Shown here: positions 35,065-42,946 of the stretch, piece after piece
Position numbering within the stretch: position 1 is the first letter of the stretch
How the letters are laid out: each line of letters begins with the position of its first letter
NCBI GenBank assembly: GCA_017428055.1
Contig: JAFRRN010000039.1
Span: 1 to 52,709 of the forward strand
Length of the DNA: 52,709 bases
Reading direction: 5' to 3'
Source of the DNA: Prevotella sp.
Lineage (GTDB): Bacteria; Bacteroidota; Bacteroidia; Bacteroidales; Bacteroidaceae
The notes under the pieces: model-generated
What the model was told of the DNA's origin: nothing
The model's input: the letters and a program-made list of their open reading frames with translations, nothing else
Database searches by the model: none
Position numbers and translations under genes: made by a program

Positions 35065-35072
35065 CAAAAGTA
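35065..35072 (-). promoter_or_regulatory. -7 promoter element of the sugar operon
   Basis: Minus-strand TACTTTTG (35072-35065). The -33 zone falls in a 25-bp repeat (35076-35100) that has a near-identical copy beyond the ATPase gene. Confidence 0.6.
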
Positions 35073-35075
35073 TAT

Positions 35076-35100
35076 AAAAATCTTGAAACTGCGGAAAAAC
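35076..35100. repeat. 25-bp direct repeat, copy 1
   Basis: AAAAATCTTGAAAC followed by CGGAAAAAC after two variable bases. Copy 2 (36808-36832) is identical at 23 of 25 positions and in the same orientation. The ATPase gene lies between them. Confidence 0.85.
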
Positions 35101-35169
35101 ACATGAAAATAGTTTCATTAGCACGTCTCTTCGTTAATCATCTCTCTCTTCCACAATAAATACAGGCAT

Positions 35170-36600
35170 CTACCTCGTCGGTTTGAATAGGTCATCAAGC
35201 GTCAGTTGGCATTGCACATGTCCGCTATACATGCCAGGCTTGATGCCAAAACTTGTGATGAGTGTCAGCATCAGCGATTTGCGTGTGTTCGTCTGACGGA
35301 GAAAAGTTTCAAGTTTGTGGTCAAAGTCACTGTCGTCAGACTTCGTGATTTCATATTCGGTGCGAGAAAACTTCATCTCACAGATGTTGATTGTCTGGTC
35401 CGCACGGTCAATGATCAAGTCTATCTGTGTCCCTTTGTGATTCGCTTCAGGCTTACTGGTCCAGCAACAGGCTCGGCTTCGTATGCCGGCTATGCCGAGG
35501 GCATGCTTGATTTGGTCGATATGGGTCAGGCAGAGAATCTCAAAGGCATAGCCACTCCATGCCCTGTGCTGTGCGCTATTGAGTGAATTTGTCCAAAAAG
35601 CCTCGTCTTGGTACTTATTTTCTGTGGCATAATGAAAATGGAAGAGTGTGAAGGCATCCATGAGTTGGAATAGGGTGTCACGCTTCGTCTCGCCGAACGG
35701 AATATAACTGCGGATGAACCCGCATTTTTCGAGTTCTACCAATGTCTTCGTGAATTTGGCATTATTATTGATTTTAGTTTGTTCGAGGATTTGCTTACGT
35801 GTCATCCCTTTTGCCTTCCTTGCAAGAGCCGTGACGATGGAGATGTGGTCTCCAGCTTTCTTATACAGTGAGTGATAGAGATTTTCAAACTCATTTTTCA
35901 GTTCCCCATTACGTGCAAAGAACAGACGGTCGATATTCTGTGCCACGCTCTCCCTGTTGTTCATCAGTGAATAGTAATAGGGAACTCCACCCATTACCAT
36001 ATAACACTCTGCTATTTCCTTCTCGCGATAACCAAAGCCGTATGCCTTGAAATAGTGTTGGCTTTCCTCTAACGTGAATGGAGCCAGATATATTTGGTGG
36101 GTCTTGCGATTATGCAGCCCACCTCTATTATTGATGATGTTGTCAATCATCCATGATGTTGCCGAACCACATACTATCAGTTTGATGTCATCGCGCCCAT
36201 CGGCCCATCCATTCCAAAACCGCTCCAAGGCTGCTGTGAACTTGGAACGGACGGTGTCAAGCCATGGAAGCTCGTCGATGAAAATGATTTTCTTCCCAGT
36301 GGGAAGTCCCTCCAAATAGCTTTGCAGCGCATCAAAGGCCTCTATCCATGATTGGGGTGGCAAGAGGGAAGGGCTGACTCTGCGCAGGGTAAAGTAGAAG
36401 TTCGCCAATTGCTCGCCCATATTCGCATTCTCCATCCCTGTCATTGAGAAACATGCTTGTTCTCCAATAACCTGTCTAATGAGGAAGGTCTTACCCACAC
36501 GTCGGCGTCCATAAACGGCGATAAATTCTGACTTTTCCGTGTCTATGTATTCTCTTAATCGTCTTGCCTCTTGTTCTCTTCCAATGAGTACCTGCCTCAT
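35170..36600 (-). CDS. AAA ATPase with C-terminal DUF234/nuclease-like domain
   Basis: A 476-residue protein of the archaeal-type ATPase family. It starts MRQVLIGREQEARRL, then Walker A GRRRVGKTFLIRQ (~30-42), Walker B IIFIDELPWLD (~105), sensor-1-like LIVCGSATSWM, a winged-helix part (~265-330: KGMTRKQILEQTKINNNAKFTKTLVELEKCGFI) and a C-terminal DUF234 domain with a PD-(D/E)xK-like pattern (GTQIDLIIDRADQTINICEMKFS, ~405-425). Such proteins are often in mobile or defence contexts, but their role is unsettled. The start ATG at 36600 follows a TATATTTG box; the longer frame to 36663 overlaps it. Gene is solitary and bracketed by 25-bp direct repeats, which suggests insertion. Confidence 0.85.
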   Translation of the reverse strand: MRQVLIGREQEARRLREYIDTEKSEFIAVYGRRRVGKTFLIRQVIGEQACFSMTGMENANMGEQLANFYFTLRRVSPSLLPPQSWIEAFDALQSYLEGLPTGKKIIFIDELPWLDTVRSKFTAALERFWNGWADGRDDIKLIVCGSATSWMIDNIINNRGGLHNRKTHQIYLAPFTLEESQHYFKAYGFGYREKEIAECYMVMGGVPYYYSLMNNRESVAQNIDRLFFARNGELKNEFENLYHSLYKKAGDHISIVTALARKAKGMTRKQILEQTKINNNAKFTKTLVELEKCGFIRSYIPFGETKRDTLFQLMDAFTLFHFHYATENKYQDEAFWTNSLNSAQHRAWSGYAFEILCLTHIDQIKHALGIAGIRSRACCWTSKPEANHKGTQIDLIIDRADQTINICEMKFSRTEYEITKSDDSDFDHKLETFLRQTNTRKSLMLTLITSFGIKPGMYSGHVQCQLTLDDLFKPTR

Positions 36601-36619
36601 ACTTGAATCATATTTAAAG

Positions 36620-36720
36620 TTGAAAACTGCTGCAAATATAGTAAAAGCCATCCGTTTCAGCAAGTTTCAGGGTTGAAAACTGCTGAAATGCCCTCACTTT
36701 TGTTCCATTTCAGCAGTTTT
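36620..36720. repeat. Operator-like repeats in the ATPase promoter region
   Basis: TTGAAAACTGCTG at 36620-36632 recurs at 36673-36685. AAAACTGCTGAAAT (36676-36689) and ATTTCAGCAGTTTT (36707-36720) form a perfect 14-bp inverted repeat with a 17-nt spacer. The first copy covers the predicted transcription start. Confidence 0.8.
36633..36640 (-). promoter_or_regulatory. -7 promoter element of the ATPase gene
   Basis: Minus-strand TATATTTG (36640-36633), with CTTG (36664-36661) 20 bp upstream as weak -33. A second TATCTTTG lies further upstream at 36774-36767. Confidence 0.6.
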
Positions 36721-36807
36721 GGAATAGGTTATTCATGTTGTTTGATGCCTCATGGTATCGATTCCACAAAGATACACAAATAATGTGGCATGGATGGTTT
36801 TTTCACG

Positions 36808-36832
36808 AAAAATCTTGAAACGACGGAAAAAC
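36808..36832. repeat. 25-bp direct repeat, copy 2
   Basis: Same orientation as 35076-35100, 23 of 25 identical (TG replaced by GA in the middle). Confidence 0.85.
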
Positions 36833-36876
36833 GCAAAAAAAATCTTTGAAAATGATGGGGATAATAAAAAAAGTTG

Positions 36877-36884
36877 TATCTTTG
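36877..36884 (+). promoter_or_regulatory. -7 promoter element of tRNA-Val(CAC)
   Basis: TATCTTTG at 36877-36884, 20 bases before the tRNA. No -33 TTTG at the right distance. Confidence 0.6.
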
Positions 36885-36903
36885 CAGCCGAATTACAAGT
36901 GAT

Positions 36904-36978
36904 AGGGGCGTAGCCCAGTTGGTTTAGAGCGCTGCAGTCACATTGCAGAGGTCATCGGTTCGAGCCCGATCGTCCCTA
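36904..36978 (+). tRNA. tRNA-Val (anticodon CAC)
   Basis: The acceptor AGGGGCG (36904-36910) pairs with CGTCCCT (36971-36977) including one G-U. The anticodon stem CTGCA/TGCAG holds the loop GTCACAT with anticodon CAC, which reads GTG valine codons. The T-loop is GGTTCGAGCCC. CCA is not encoded. It complements the UAC isoacceptor 10 kb away. Confidence 0.93.
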
Positions 36979-36983
36979 CTTGA

Positions 36984-37019
36984 AGCACCGCCTTGGCATA
37001 CAAAAGCCAAGGCGGTGCT
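36984..37019. terminator. Strong hairpin terminator between tRNA-Val and the metalloprotease
   Basis: AGCACCGCCTTGGC (36984-36997) and GCCAAGGCGGTGCT (37006-37019) form a perfect 14-bp GC-rich stem with an 8-nt loop. It serves the tRNA and may also end the convergent metalloprotease transcript. Confidence 0.88.
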
Positions 37020-37039
37020 GTATTTATAGCCCATCGAAA

Positions 37040-39064
37040 CTATTTGACCTTTAAGTTCACCACCATCGTGGCTGTGTATCGCTTGCCATCGTGGGTGTAT
37101 TGGATAGCTTGGCGGACGGTGTATGTCCTGCCACGGACGAGCCTTCCGGGATATTGTCCCACGTAACAACCGTATTTATCGGGGTAGAACTCGGCATAGA
37201 TGGCGGCTGAATTGTCGTAGCCACATACGTTGCCCGCCGTGGTGAACCAATGTCCGTAGCACGTGTTGGAACTGGTACTGGTGGTCGTACCCGTGGTAAT
37301 GCCGCCGTTGGCACTCACTCCGACGAAGCGGGGGTTGGCGGAGGCGGTGCGTCCCACGGCTCTCATCTGTGCCGTGCTCAATCCGAGGGCTTGGCTCACC
37401 GCCGCCATGTCGTATTGCACACGTGTACTGGTGTAGCTGCTGCCGTCGTATGCCAGTTCGGCATCGATATAGACGGTGGTGTCGCGACGGGCATAATCCT
37501 CGGGGTAAGCGTCAAACTCGCCATAGACATTGGTGTTCTCGAAGGTCACTTGGTAGGGCCATTGCTCGTCGTTGGAAGCGTCGTCGTCCCACGGATGTCG
37601 CCAATAGGAGGTTGGCGCACCCATCACCACGAAGAACAATCGGGTACATCCCTCGGGGATGGTGAGGGTTGCCGTACCCTCTGCATCGCGCCCAGCCTCC
37701 CCGTAGGTGCGTGTGCCGTCGTTGGAATGAGCCACGAAACCGTATCGCCACCCAGCCTTATCGACGTTGATGGCACGATAGCCCTTGCTCCCCGCGATTC
37801 CCTTGAACGATGCCTTCACCACCGTTCCCGGAGCTGCCGTGTTGAGGTTGATGATGTTATATCCGTAGTTTTGCGGGCAATAGGCGGAGTCCACCTCCCA
37901 CGTCCCGTCACTCCCCGCCGCCTTGTGCAAGTGTGCCACATGTTGGCCGATGCGGTGCTTGGCGGCATCGCGCACCCCGTCGATGTCCCACGTTGCCATT
38001 CGGGCAAATCCCTCGTACATCTCGTCGTTCAGTTCCTCTTGCGAGAGTTTGTTCAACCGCCTGTATGTCTCCATTGGATCCTCGGGCTTGTTGGCTTGCC
38101 GCCATAACTTCCCGATGAAGTCCTGTCCGTGTTTCATGCACCAATAGTCTTGCACGAAGCAGTTTTGGTATCGCCAGTCCTCGTGCAGGATGTTGAGGTG
38201 GTGGAGTGGGAGATGCCCCTCGAAATACTCGCCATCGGTGAACTGCCGTTCGGGATAGCACTTATAGCCCTGCCAGTTGGCGCAACTCTCCCACCAACCG
38301 TTGCCTCCCGAGGCGTTTGTCCCATAGCCATAGTTGTAGCCATGCTGCTGTCCGAGGTCGCAACTCACGAGGTATTGGAATGTATGGCCTATCTCGTGCG
38401 CCACCGTCATGCCGCCTCGTGAGGAGATGGCACCTGGGCTGACGTTGAGCAAGCCCACCTTCGCGTCCACGCCCGAACCCTCTGCTTTCCAGTCGGTCTG
38501 GTAGAAGACGTACATCTCTATCTTATATGTGTCGGTCGTTGACTTGCCTGGCACGAGGAATCCCAATTCGTCCACGTATTTCGTCCATATCTTCTCCGCA
38601 TTGGCGAGCATCGCCTTGGGGTCGAAACGATAACTACCCGCCTTGGTGGGGTCATTACCAAATCCCTTTTCCCAGAACACCACGAAATGCTCGCTCTCCA
38701 TCGAGCGGGCGAAACTCCATCTGTTGGCATCGTTGGTGTAGTCTACGGAGTTGTACGTGCTGGGCTTATAGAGGATGCGGCCGGGGTCTTTGGTCATGAT
38801 GCTGCCGCTATAGATGCTCTCCGTGCCGAAGAGCGTGGACAGGCGATATTCCATATATCCCTTGCTAAGAGACGACCGATAGATTTTCAGGACGGGAATG
38901 GTGCCGTCGCGCTCCTGCATCCGAAACTCGATGGAGTCGGCATTGGCGATGGAGAATACCTTGTTCGCCTTGAAGCGGTTGTCGTATTTCACCCAGATCG
39001 TGTCTTGTGCCATGGCGTTGCCGAGGGCGAAAACCGACAAGAAAGTGATGAATAGCCTTCTCAT
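37040..39064 (-). CDS. Secreted zinc metalloprotease with C-terminal DUF4859-like domain
   Basis: A 674-residue exported protein. Signal peptide ~1-20 (ending LGNAMAQ), a short beta domain (~21-70), then a zincin domain with AHEIGHTFQYL: His223, Glu224 and His227 give HExxH. The surroundings (GGNGWWESCANWQGY, KIWTKYVDELGFL) match DUF6055-type putative peptidases. The C-terminal part (~540-674: YDMAAVSQALGLSTAQM, YGHWFTTAGNVCGY) resembles DUF4859. The substrate is unknown. The start at 39064 is fixed by AAGGAGGG 5 bp upstream, one of few clear Shine-Dalgarno sites here. Only 11 bp separate it from the preceding small gene, so both form one operon. Confidence 0.8.
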   Translation of the reverse strand: MRRLFITFLSVFALGNAMAQDTIWVKYDNRFKANKVFSIANADSIEFRMQERDGTIPVLKIYRSSLSKGYMEYRLSTLFGTESIYSGSIMTKDPGRILYKPSTYNSVDYTNDANRWSFARSMESEHFVVFWEKGFGNDPTKAGSYRFDPKAMLANAEKIWTKYVDELGFLVPGKSTTDTYKIEMYVFYQTDWKAEGSGVDAKVGLLNVSPGAISSRGGMTVAHEIGHTFQYLVSCDLGQQHGYNYGYGTNASGGNGWWESCANWQGYKCYPERQFTDGEYFEGHLPLHHLNILHEDWRYQNCFVQDYWCMKHGQDFIGKLWRQANKPEDPMETYRRLNKLSQEELNDEMYEGFARMATWDIDGVRDAAKHRIGQHVAHLHKAAGSDGTWEVDSAYCPQNYGYNIINLNTAAPGTVVKASFKGIAGSKGYRAINVDKAGWRYGFVAHSNDGTRTYGEAGRDAEGTATLTIPEGCTRLFFVVMGAPTSYWRHPWDDDASNDEQWPYQVTFENTNVYGEFDAYPEDYARRDTTVYIDAELAYDGSSYTSTRVQYDMAAVSQALGLSTAQMRAVGRTASANPRFVGVSANGGITTGTTTSTSSNTCYGHWFTTAGNVCGYDNSAAIYAEFYPDKYGCYVGQYPGRLVRGRTYTVRQAIQYTHDGKRYTATMVVNLKVK

Positions 39065-39075
39065 GTTCCCTCCTT

Positions 39076-39501
39076 TCATCTTCCAACCACGGTTTTCTTG
39101 CCATTCAAGATATAGATGCCCTTGGGCAACAGAGAGGGATTGGACACGAAAGTGGCGAGGTCGCACACCTTTTGCCCATTGAGATTATAGACGGCATCCG
39201 ATTCTTTTACCTCCACAGGGTCTGACTCGACATGGACAATGGCATCGATGGTGCGCTTCTCGAAGCGGATTTCCCCGATTTCATCGGCAGAATGGGCAGT
39301 GCCATTGATGATGAATGTCTTGTCTTGCCGCATCATCTTCGGCCCGGTGAACGTGCTTTCGTTGGTGAGCATCACCTCGTATTTCGTACCCGAGGAGAGT
39401 GTCGTCACCATGTACAATACGTCAATTTCCTCCGCCATTACGCCCTGCCAAGTCCCGAATGTAAGGCAAAGCAAAGCCAGCATCTTTCTTTTCATGGTCA
39501 T
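39076..39501 (-). CDS. Small secreted protein with sorting-type tail
   Basis: A 141-residue exported protein. Signal peptide ~1-23 (LLCLTFGTWQGVMA), a short beta domain (~25-85: VTTLSSGTKYEVMLTNESTF, EIGEIRFEKRT) and a tail AVYNLNGQKVCD ... LLPKGIYILNGKK like those on larger surface proteins here. The same short beta module opens the next gene (RMQERDGTIPVLKI), suggesting they are related. Start at 39501 or the in-frame ATG at 39495. Function unknown. It leads an operon with the metalloprotease and might be its partner or inhibitor; that is speculation. Confidence 0.7.
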   Translation of the reverse strand: MTMKRKMLALLCLTFGTWQGVMAEEIDVLYMVTTLSSGTKYEVMLTNESTFTGPKMMRQDKTFIINGTAHSADEIGEIRFEKRTIDAIVHVESDPVEVKESDAVYNLNGQKVCDLATFVSNPSLLPKGIYILNGKKTVVGR

Positions 39502-39532
39502 GGATATGTTTGTTCAGATTGGTTGTTCGTTG

Positions 39533-39540
39533 CAAAGTTA
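39533..39540 (-). promoter_or_regulatory. -7 promoter element of the small protein / metalloprotease operon
   Basis: Minus-strand TAACTTTG (39540-39533). Predicted leader ~28 nt. Confidence 0.6.
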
Positions 39541-39596
39541 TCATTTTTTCTCGAACAAACGTGCAATTAAAAAATGAATTATTAACCCAAGGTATT

Positions 39597-39626
39597 TTTG
39601 TTATTCATAAAAATAATGTATTTTTG
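39597..39626 (+). promoter_or_regulatory. Promoter of the antitoxin-like gene
   Basis: TTTG at 39597-39600, 18 bp, TATTTTTG at 39619-39626. The leader (~27 nt) contains a 5-codon ATG frame (39635-39652). Confidence 0.7.
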
Positions 39627-39656
39627 CAAACAGAATGAATAAAAAAGACTAAAGAC

Positions 39657-39860
39657 ATGACACAATTAACCGTCTCTATTGAAGATGTATCGATGCTTGA
39701 GGAAATACGCAAGGCAATCAGCTTGTTGCAAGGCGTGACATCTGTCACGTTAAAACGACAGAGAAAAACAGGCATGGAACGTGCCATCGAAGACATCGAG
39801 AAAGGCCGAGTCTATGAGGCAAAAAGCGTGGAAGACTTGATTAGTCAATGTAAAGCATGA
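39657..39860 (+). CDS. Antitoxin-like protein, no toxin adjacent
   Basis: A 67-residue protein resembling type II antitoxins. It begins MTQLTVSIEDVSMLEEIRKA (a beta strand then helix), has a basic middle (VTLKRQRKTG) and ends with AIEDIEKGRVYEAKSVEDL, the tail typical of antitoxins paired with RelE/YoeB toxins. Such genes normally sit directly before or after their toxin, but the next 700 bp carry no open frame that looks like one. It may therefore be an orphan antitoxin or the survivor of a lost module. It is next to a palindromic repeat region. Confidence 0.7.
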   Translation: MTQLTVSIEDVSMLEEIRKAISLLQGVTSVTLKRQRKTGMERAIEDIEKGRVYEAKSVEDLISQCKA

Positions 39861-39894
39861 AATAACACATTCTTAATGACCACTAAAGCTACAC

Positions 39895-40330
39895 ATTCAG
39901 ACCTCTTCGGGAAAAATAGGCGATAAGCATTTCGATAGATAATGTCAATTTTTTATCACGAAATGGGCGCAAATGGCGGGCGGTTTTCCAAACGAAAAGA
40001 CTTTTGGGCGTAAATAACGCAATGGTGGCGCGTTTCGTAACGCGCTCATTATCAACGTATTGGCAATTGAAGGCATTTTTCGGTGGCGATAAATGCGACA
40101 TTTTAACATCTTTTGGGGGGCATCCGCCGCCCAAAAATGCCACATTTACCGTCGGCGGATGTGGCATCCGTCGTCGATAAATGCCGCCCAAAAAATGTTA
40201 AATGCACATATCCGCCCAGTTTTTGGGGTTTTGGGGGTCTTTTCGGGTGATAATTCCGCCGTCGGCCATTCTATTTCACAGAAAATCCCAGACATGATTT
40301 TGTCAGGTTTTTTCCAAGGAAATTCAAGTA
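39895..40330. repeat. Nested palindromic non-coding repeat region
   Basis: A GC-contrasted stretch rich in inverted repeats: GCGCGTT/AACGCGC (40028-40045); 40100-40123 against 40181-40203 (24 nt, near-perfect, 3 differences); ATGCCACAT (40137-40145) against ATGTGGCAT (40159-40167); CATCCGCCG (40121-40129) against CGGCGGATG (40153-40161). GCGATAA/TCGATAAATGC occurs at 39913, 40086 and 40174. Both strands have ~100-codon open frames, but their composition (Pro/Arg-rich) is that of repeats, not protein. It resembles dispersed intergenic elements I have met in Prevotella. Nothing gene-like was seen in 39861-40494. Confidence 0.65.
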
Positions 40331-40520
40331 ATCTTCCGTCATTCACGTGGTGAGAATGTGCGGGAAGTGATGCTCCGCCATGTTGAATGGGCATTGCCAA
40401 GAGAAGGAAAACGGTTTGTTTAGGCATGTTTTTTTGCGCATAATGCCCGTCAAGGAAGGTATAGAGATATTCCTTGCAATGAAAAAGTGGTAAGGTGCTT
40501 TCGCCTTTCCGCTTTTTTTA

Positions 40521-40528
40521 TTATCTTT
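40521..40528 (+). promoter_or_regulatory. -7 promoter element of the second metalloprotease gene
   Basis: TATCTTTG; the leader is ~29 nt. The -33 area (GCTTTCG near 40497) is a poor match. Confidence 0.6.
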
Positions 40529-40560
40529 GCCCGCACAATAATAACCTAAACGAAACAATT

Positions 40561-42933
40561 ATGAACGGAAAGACTTTGTTTTCGACTTTCGCCTTGGCTT
40601 GTCTATGGATTGCAAGTTTGCAGGCGCAAGACGTTTATTATGACGTTACCAGCGTTTATCTGAAGAATGCGGGCTTTGACACGCATTTCGACTATACCGT
40701 GGACGATGAGGGCGACGTGGAGTCGGAGATGCTTGACATCTATGGATGGACGCATACCGACCCGTCGGTGACCAACCTCATCGCCGGCATCTACCAGTTC
40801 GGAACGAAAAAGACATTCACGGGGTGGCCCGTGCCTGCCGTGGGATCCGACGGCGAGGCGGGCGGTGGCGGCCTGGTGTTTTCACCGGGATTCCAGTCGT
40901 CGCAGTCGTATTACCAGACCATCATGCTGCCCCCGGGCAATTATCGCATGGTGGCAATGTACTACAATGCCAGCACCCAGCCCAATGCCTATAATGTCAC
41001 GGCGTGGATCCCCTCGGCGGGGCGGCGCACACAGAGCCGCCTTCGCACTTTCCCGCAAGGCGTGTGGACGGGCGACACCTTGACCTTCACCGTCGCCGAG
41101 CAGATCTCGGGCAAGGTGCAGGTGGGATATACCGTCAACCAGTCGTCCACCACCGGCACGATGGCGCAGATGATTCTTGACTTCGTGAAGATAGAGCGCG
41201 ACACGCCGATAGATGCCGTCGATTCGTTGGCAAAGAAAGCGTTGCTCAAGCAATACATCGATGAGGCGTTGAATGTCTATGGCGACGGTTCGGGCATCGG
41301 TGCCGATGCGTTGAAAGACGTGATTGACGCGGCACAAGCGGTGTATGATGCCGACGAGGTCTCGTTTGACGACATCGATGAGCAGGTGGCGCTCTTGGTG
41401 AAGGCGTTGGATGAGTACAACTGGGACAATAGCGGCAAGAGCGTTGTCACAGACCCCCGTTTTGCCCGTGGCTCTTCGATGGCGTTTGGGCGCATGAGTA
41501 CCAAGGGATTCACCACCAGCGAGATCAAGGAGCAGGGATTCTGCTATGCCACGCATGAGAACCCCACTGTGGAGGATGGCGTGACGACCAGTTTCCTGTC
41601 TAACAATGGCAACATCTATTACATGGAAGACCTCACACCCTGCACCCAATACTATATGCGGGCTTTCGTGAAGACCAAGGAGGGCAAGGTGAAGTATGGC
41701 GACGACATCAAGTTCTACACCATCGCCAGGGGAAATATCACGTATTGGTACAACAACGGGGGCGACGATGCCGCCAACAACCGCGTGAACAAGGCGGCGA
41801 CGGAGGCATGTGAGATCTTCAATAAGCTCACCGCCACGCGCAAGGCGTTCAGCATCGGGTATAGCGCGGGAACGCCCACAGCCGACTGCTACTATGCCGA
41901 CAACCCTTGGATGAACATGGGTGCCAACTCCTCGTACCAGCGCACAGGTACCATCATGCACGAGATGGAGCATGGCCTGGGCGTGATACCTTACTCGACA
42001 CAATGGAGCAAGACCACGTTGAGGTCGGGCACGCAGAGTTATAATGGCGGCACCGTGGGCTCCGGGCAGTGGTTAGGCGACCGCGTGAGCGCGTTCCTCG
42101 ACTTCTGGGACAACACCACTGGCTCGCGCCTCAATGGCGACTACCAGCACATGTGGCCGTATGGCATCAACGGCGCGAGCGAGGATAATGGGTCGAAAGT
42201 GCTGTATTATGCTAATGCCTTGATTTGCCAGGCACTGGGCGAGGACGGCTTGGAGCACAATTACTCGTCGTATGCCGACCCGTATTATTCATTCAACCAT
42301 GACGATGAAGTAAAGTATTACCTGAAAAGTGAGAATGAGGGACGGGGATTATATACATCGTACCTCATGGAAGGAAAGAACGGACAACTGAAGATTGCCG
42401 AGATGTCGAGCGACGACGCTGCCGCCAACGACTCCGCCGCATGGTACCTGTCGTTTGAGCCTTCCACGCAATACTACACCATCCGCAATGCTGCCACGGG
42501 CAAATATATCACCTACAACAGCTCGCGGTTTGTGGCTGCGGAGCGCACGTCGCCCGTTGCCAACGACTGGCTGCACCTCATGCGGGGGCGTGTAGACGTG
42601 ACAACGGAGAAGTATCGCGGCTACTGGATGATCCATCCCATTACCGATTGGAATCCCAATTGCATGGTTGCCAACGCCTCGGGGTCGGTAGGGCAAGCCA
42701 CTTTCAACCTCGCCAATAGTGCCACGACGCAACGTTGGCTCATCCTCACCGAGGAGGAGATGCGCAAGATCAACGCATACACCGACGGCATCAAGGCCAT
42801 TGAGAGCGGTGATGACGCACGGGAAGCCATTGAAAGCCAAGGGATGTTTGACCTCCAAGGTCGTCGTGTCAACAACGCCAATGGTCAGCGGAAGGGCATC
42901 TATATCGTGAATGGGAAGAAAGTAATCAATTAG
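40561..42933 (+). CDS. Secreted zinc metalloprotease with lectin-like and sorting domains
   Basis: A 790-residue exported protein. Signal peptide ~1-21 (ending IASLQAQ), carbohydrate-binding-like beta domain (~22-210), helical linker (~215-290), fibronectin-like segment (~295-395), zincin domain (~400-590) with HEMEHGLG (His467, Glu468, His471), a ricin-type lectin-like domain (~600-745: YYTIRNAATGKYITYNSSR) and the tail GMFDLQGRRVNN ... KGIYIVNGKKVIN. It probably cuts glycoproteins while bound to glycans; the target is unknown. ATG 40561 begins the signal peptide. pfkB follows after 13 bp, which may be chance co-transcription. Confidence 0.8.
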   Translation: MNGKTLFSTFALACLWIASLQAQDVYYDVTSVYLKNAGFDTHFDYTVDDEGDVESEMLDIYGWTHTDPSVTNLIAGIYQFGTKKTFTGWPVPAVGSDGEAGGGGLVFSPGFQSSQSYYQTIMLPPGNYRMVAMYYNASTQPNAYNVTAWIPSAGRRTQSRLRTFPQGVWTGDTLTFTVAEQISGKVQVGYTVNQSSTTGTMAQMILDFVKIERDTPIDAVDSLAKKALLKQYIDEALNVYGDGSGIGADALKDVIDAAQAVYDADEVSFDDIDEQVALLVKALDEYNWDNSGKSVVTDPRFARGSSMAFGRMSTKGFTTSEIKEQGFCYATHENPTVEDGVTTSFLSNNGNIYYMEDLTPCTQYYMRAFVKTKEGKVKYGDDIKFYTIARGNITYWYNNGGDDAANNRVNKAATEACEIFNKLTATRKAFSIGYSAGTPTADCYYADNPWMNMGANSSYQRTGTIMHEMEHGLGVIPYSTQWSKTTLRSGTQSYNGGTVGSGQWLGDRVSAFLDFWDNTTGSRLNGDYQHMWPYGINGASEDNGSKVLYYANALICQALGEDGLEHNYSSYADPYYSFNHDDEVKYYLKSENEGRGLYTSYLMEGKNGQLKIAEMSSDDAAANDSAAWYLSFEPSTQYYTIRNAATGKYITYNSSRFVAAERTSPVANDWLHLMRGRVDVTTEKYRGYWMIHPITDWNPNCMVANASGSVGQATFNLANSATTQRWLILTEEEMRKINAYTDGIKAIESGDDAREAIESQGMFDLQGRRVNNANGQRKGIYIVNGKKVIN

Positions 42934-42946
42934 TAGAGGTTTTTAT

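Noticed and set aside
39889-40191. A 100-codon minus-strand frame in the palindromic repeat
   Set aside because: Its sequence follows the inverted repeats and has no protein-like composition; treated as non-coding repeat.
39861-40494. Toxin gene for the antitoxin
   Set aside because: No frame of 80-110 codons with RelE/YoeB-like features directly downstream on the plus strand; the region is repeat.
40882-42003. A 373-codon minus-strand frame opposite the second metalloprotease
   Set aside because: Rich in His/Arg/Gly/Val as expected for the complement of a GC-rich coding strand; the plus strand carries HExxH and domain motifs.
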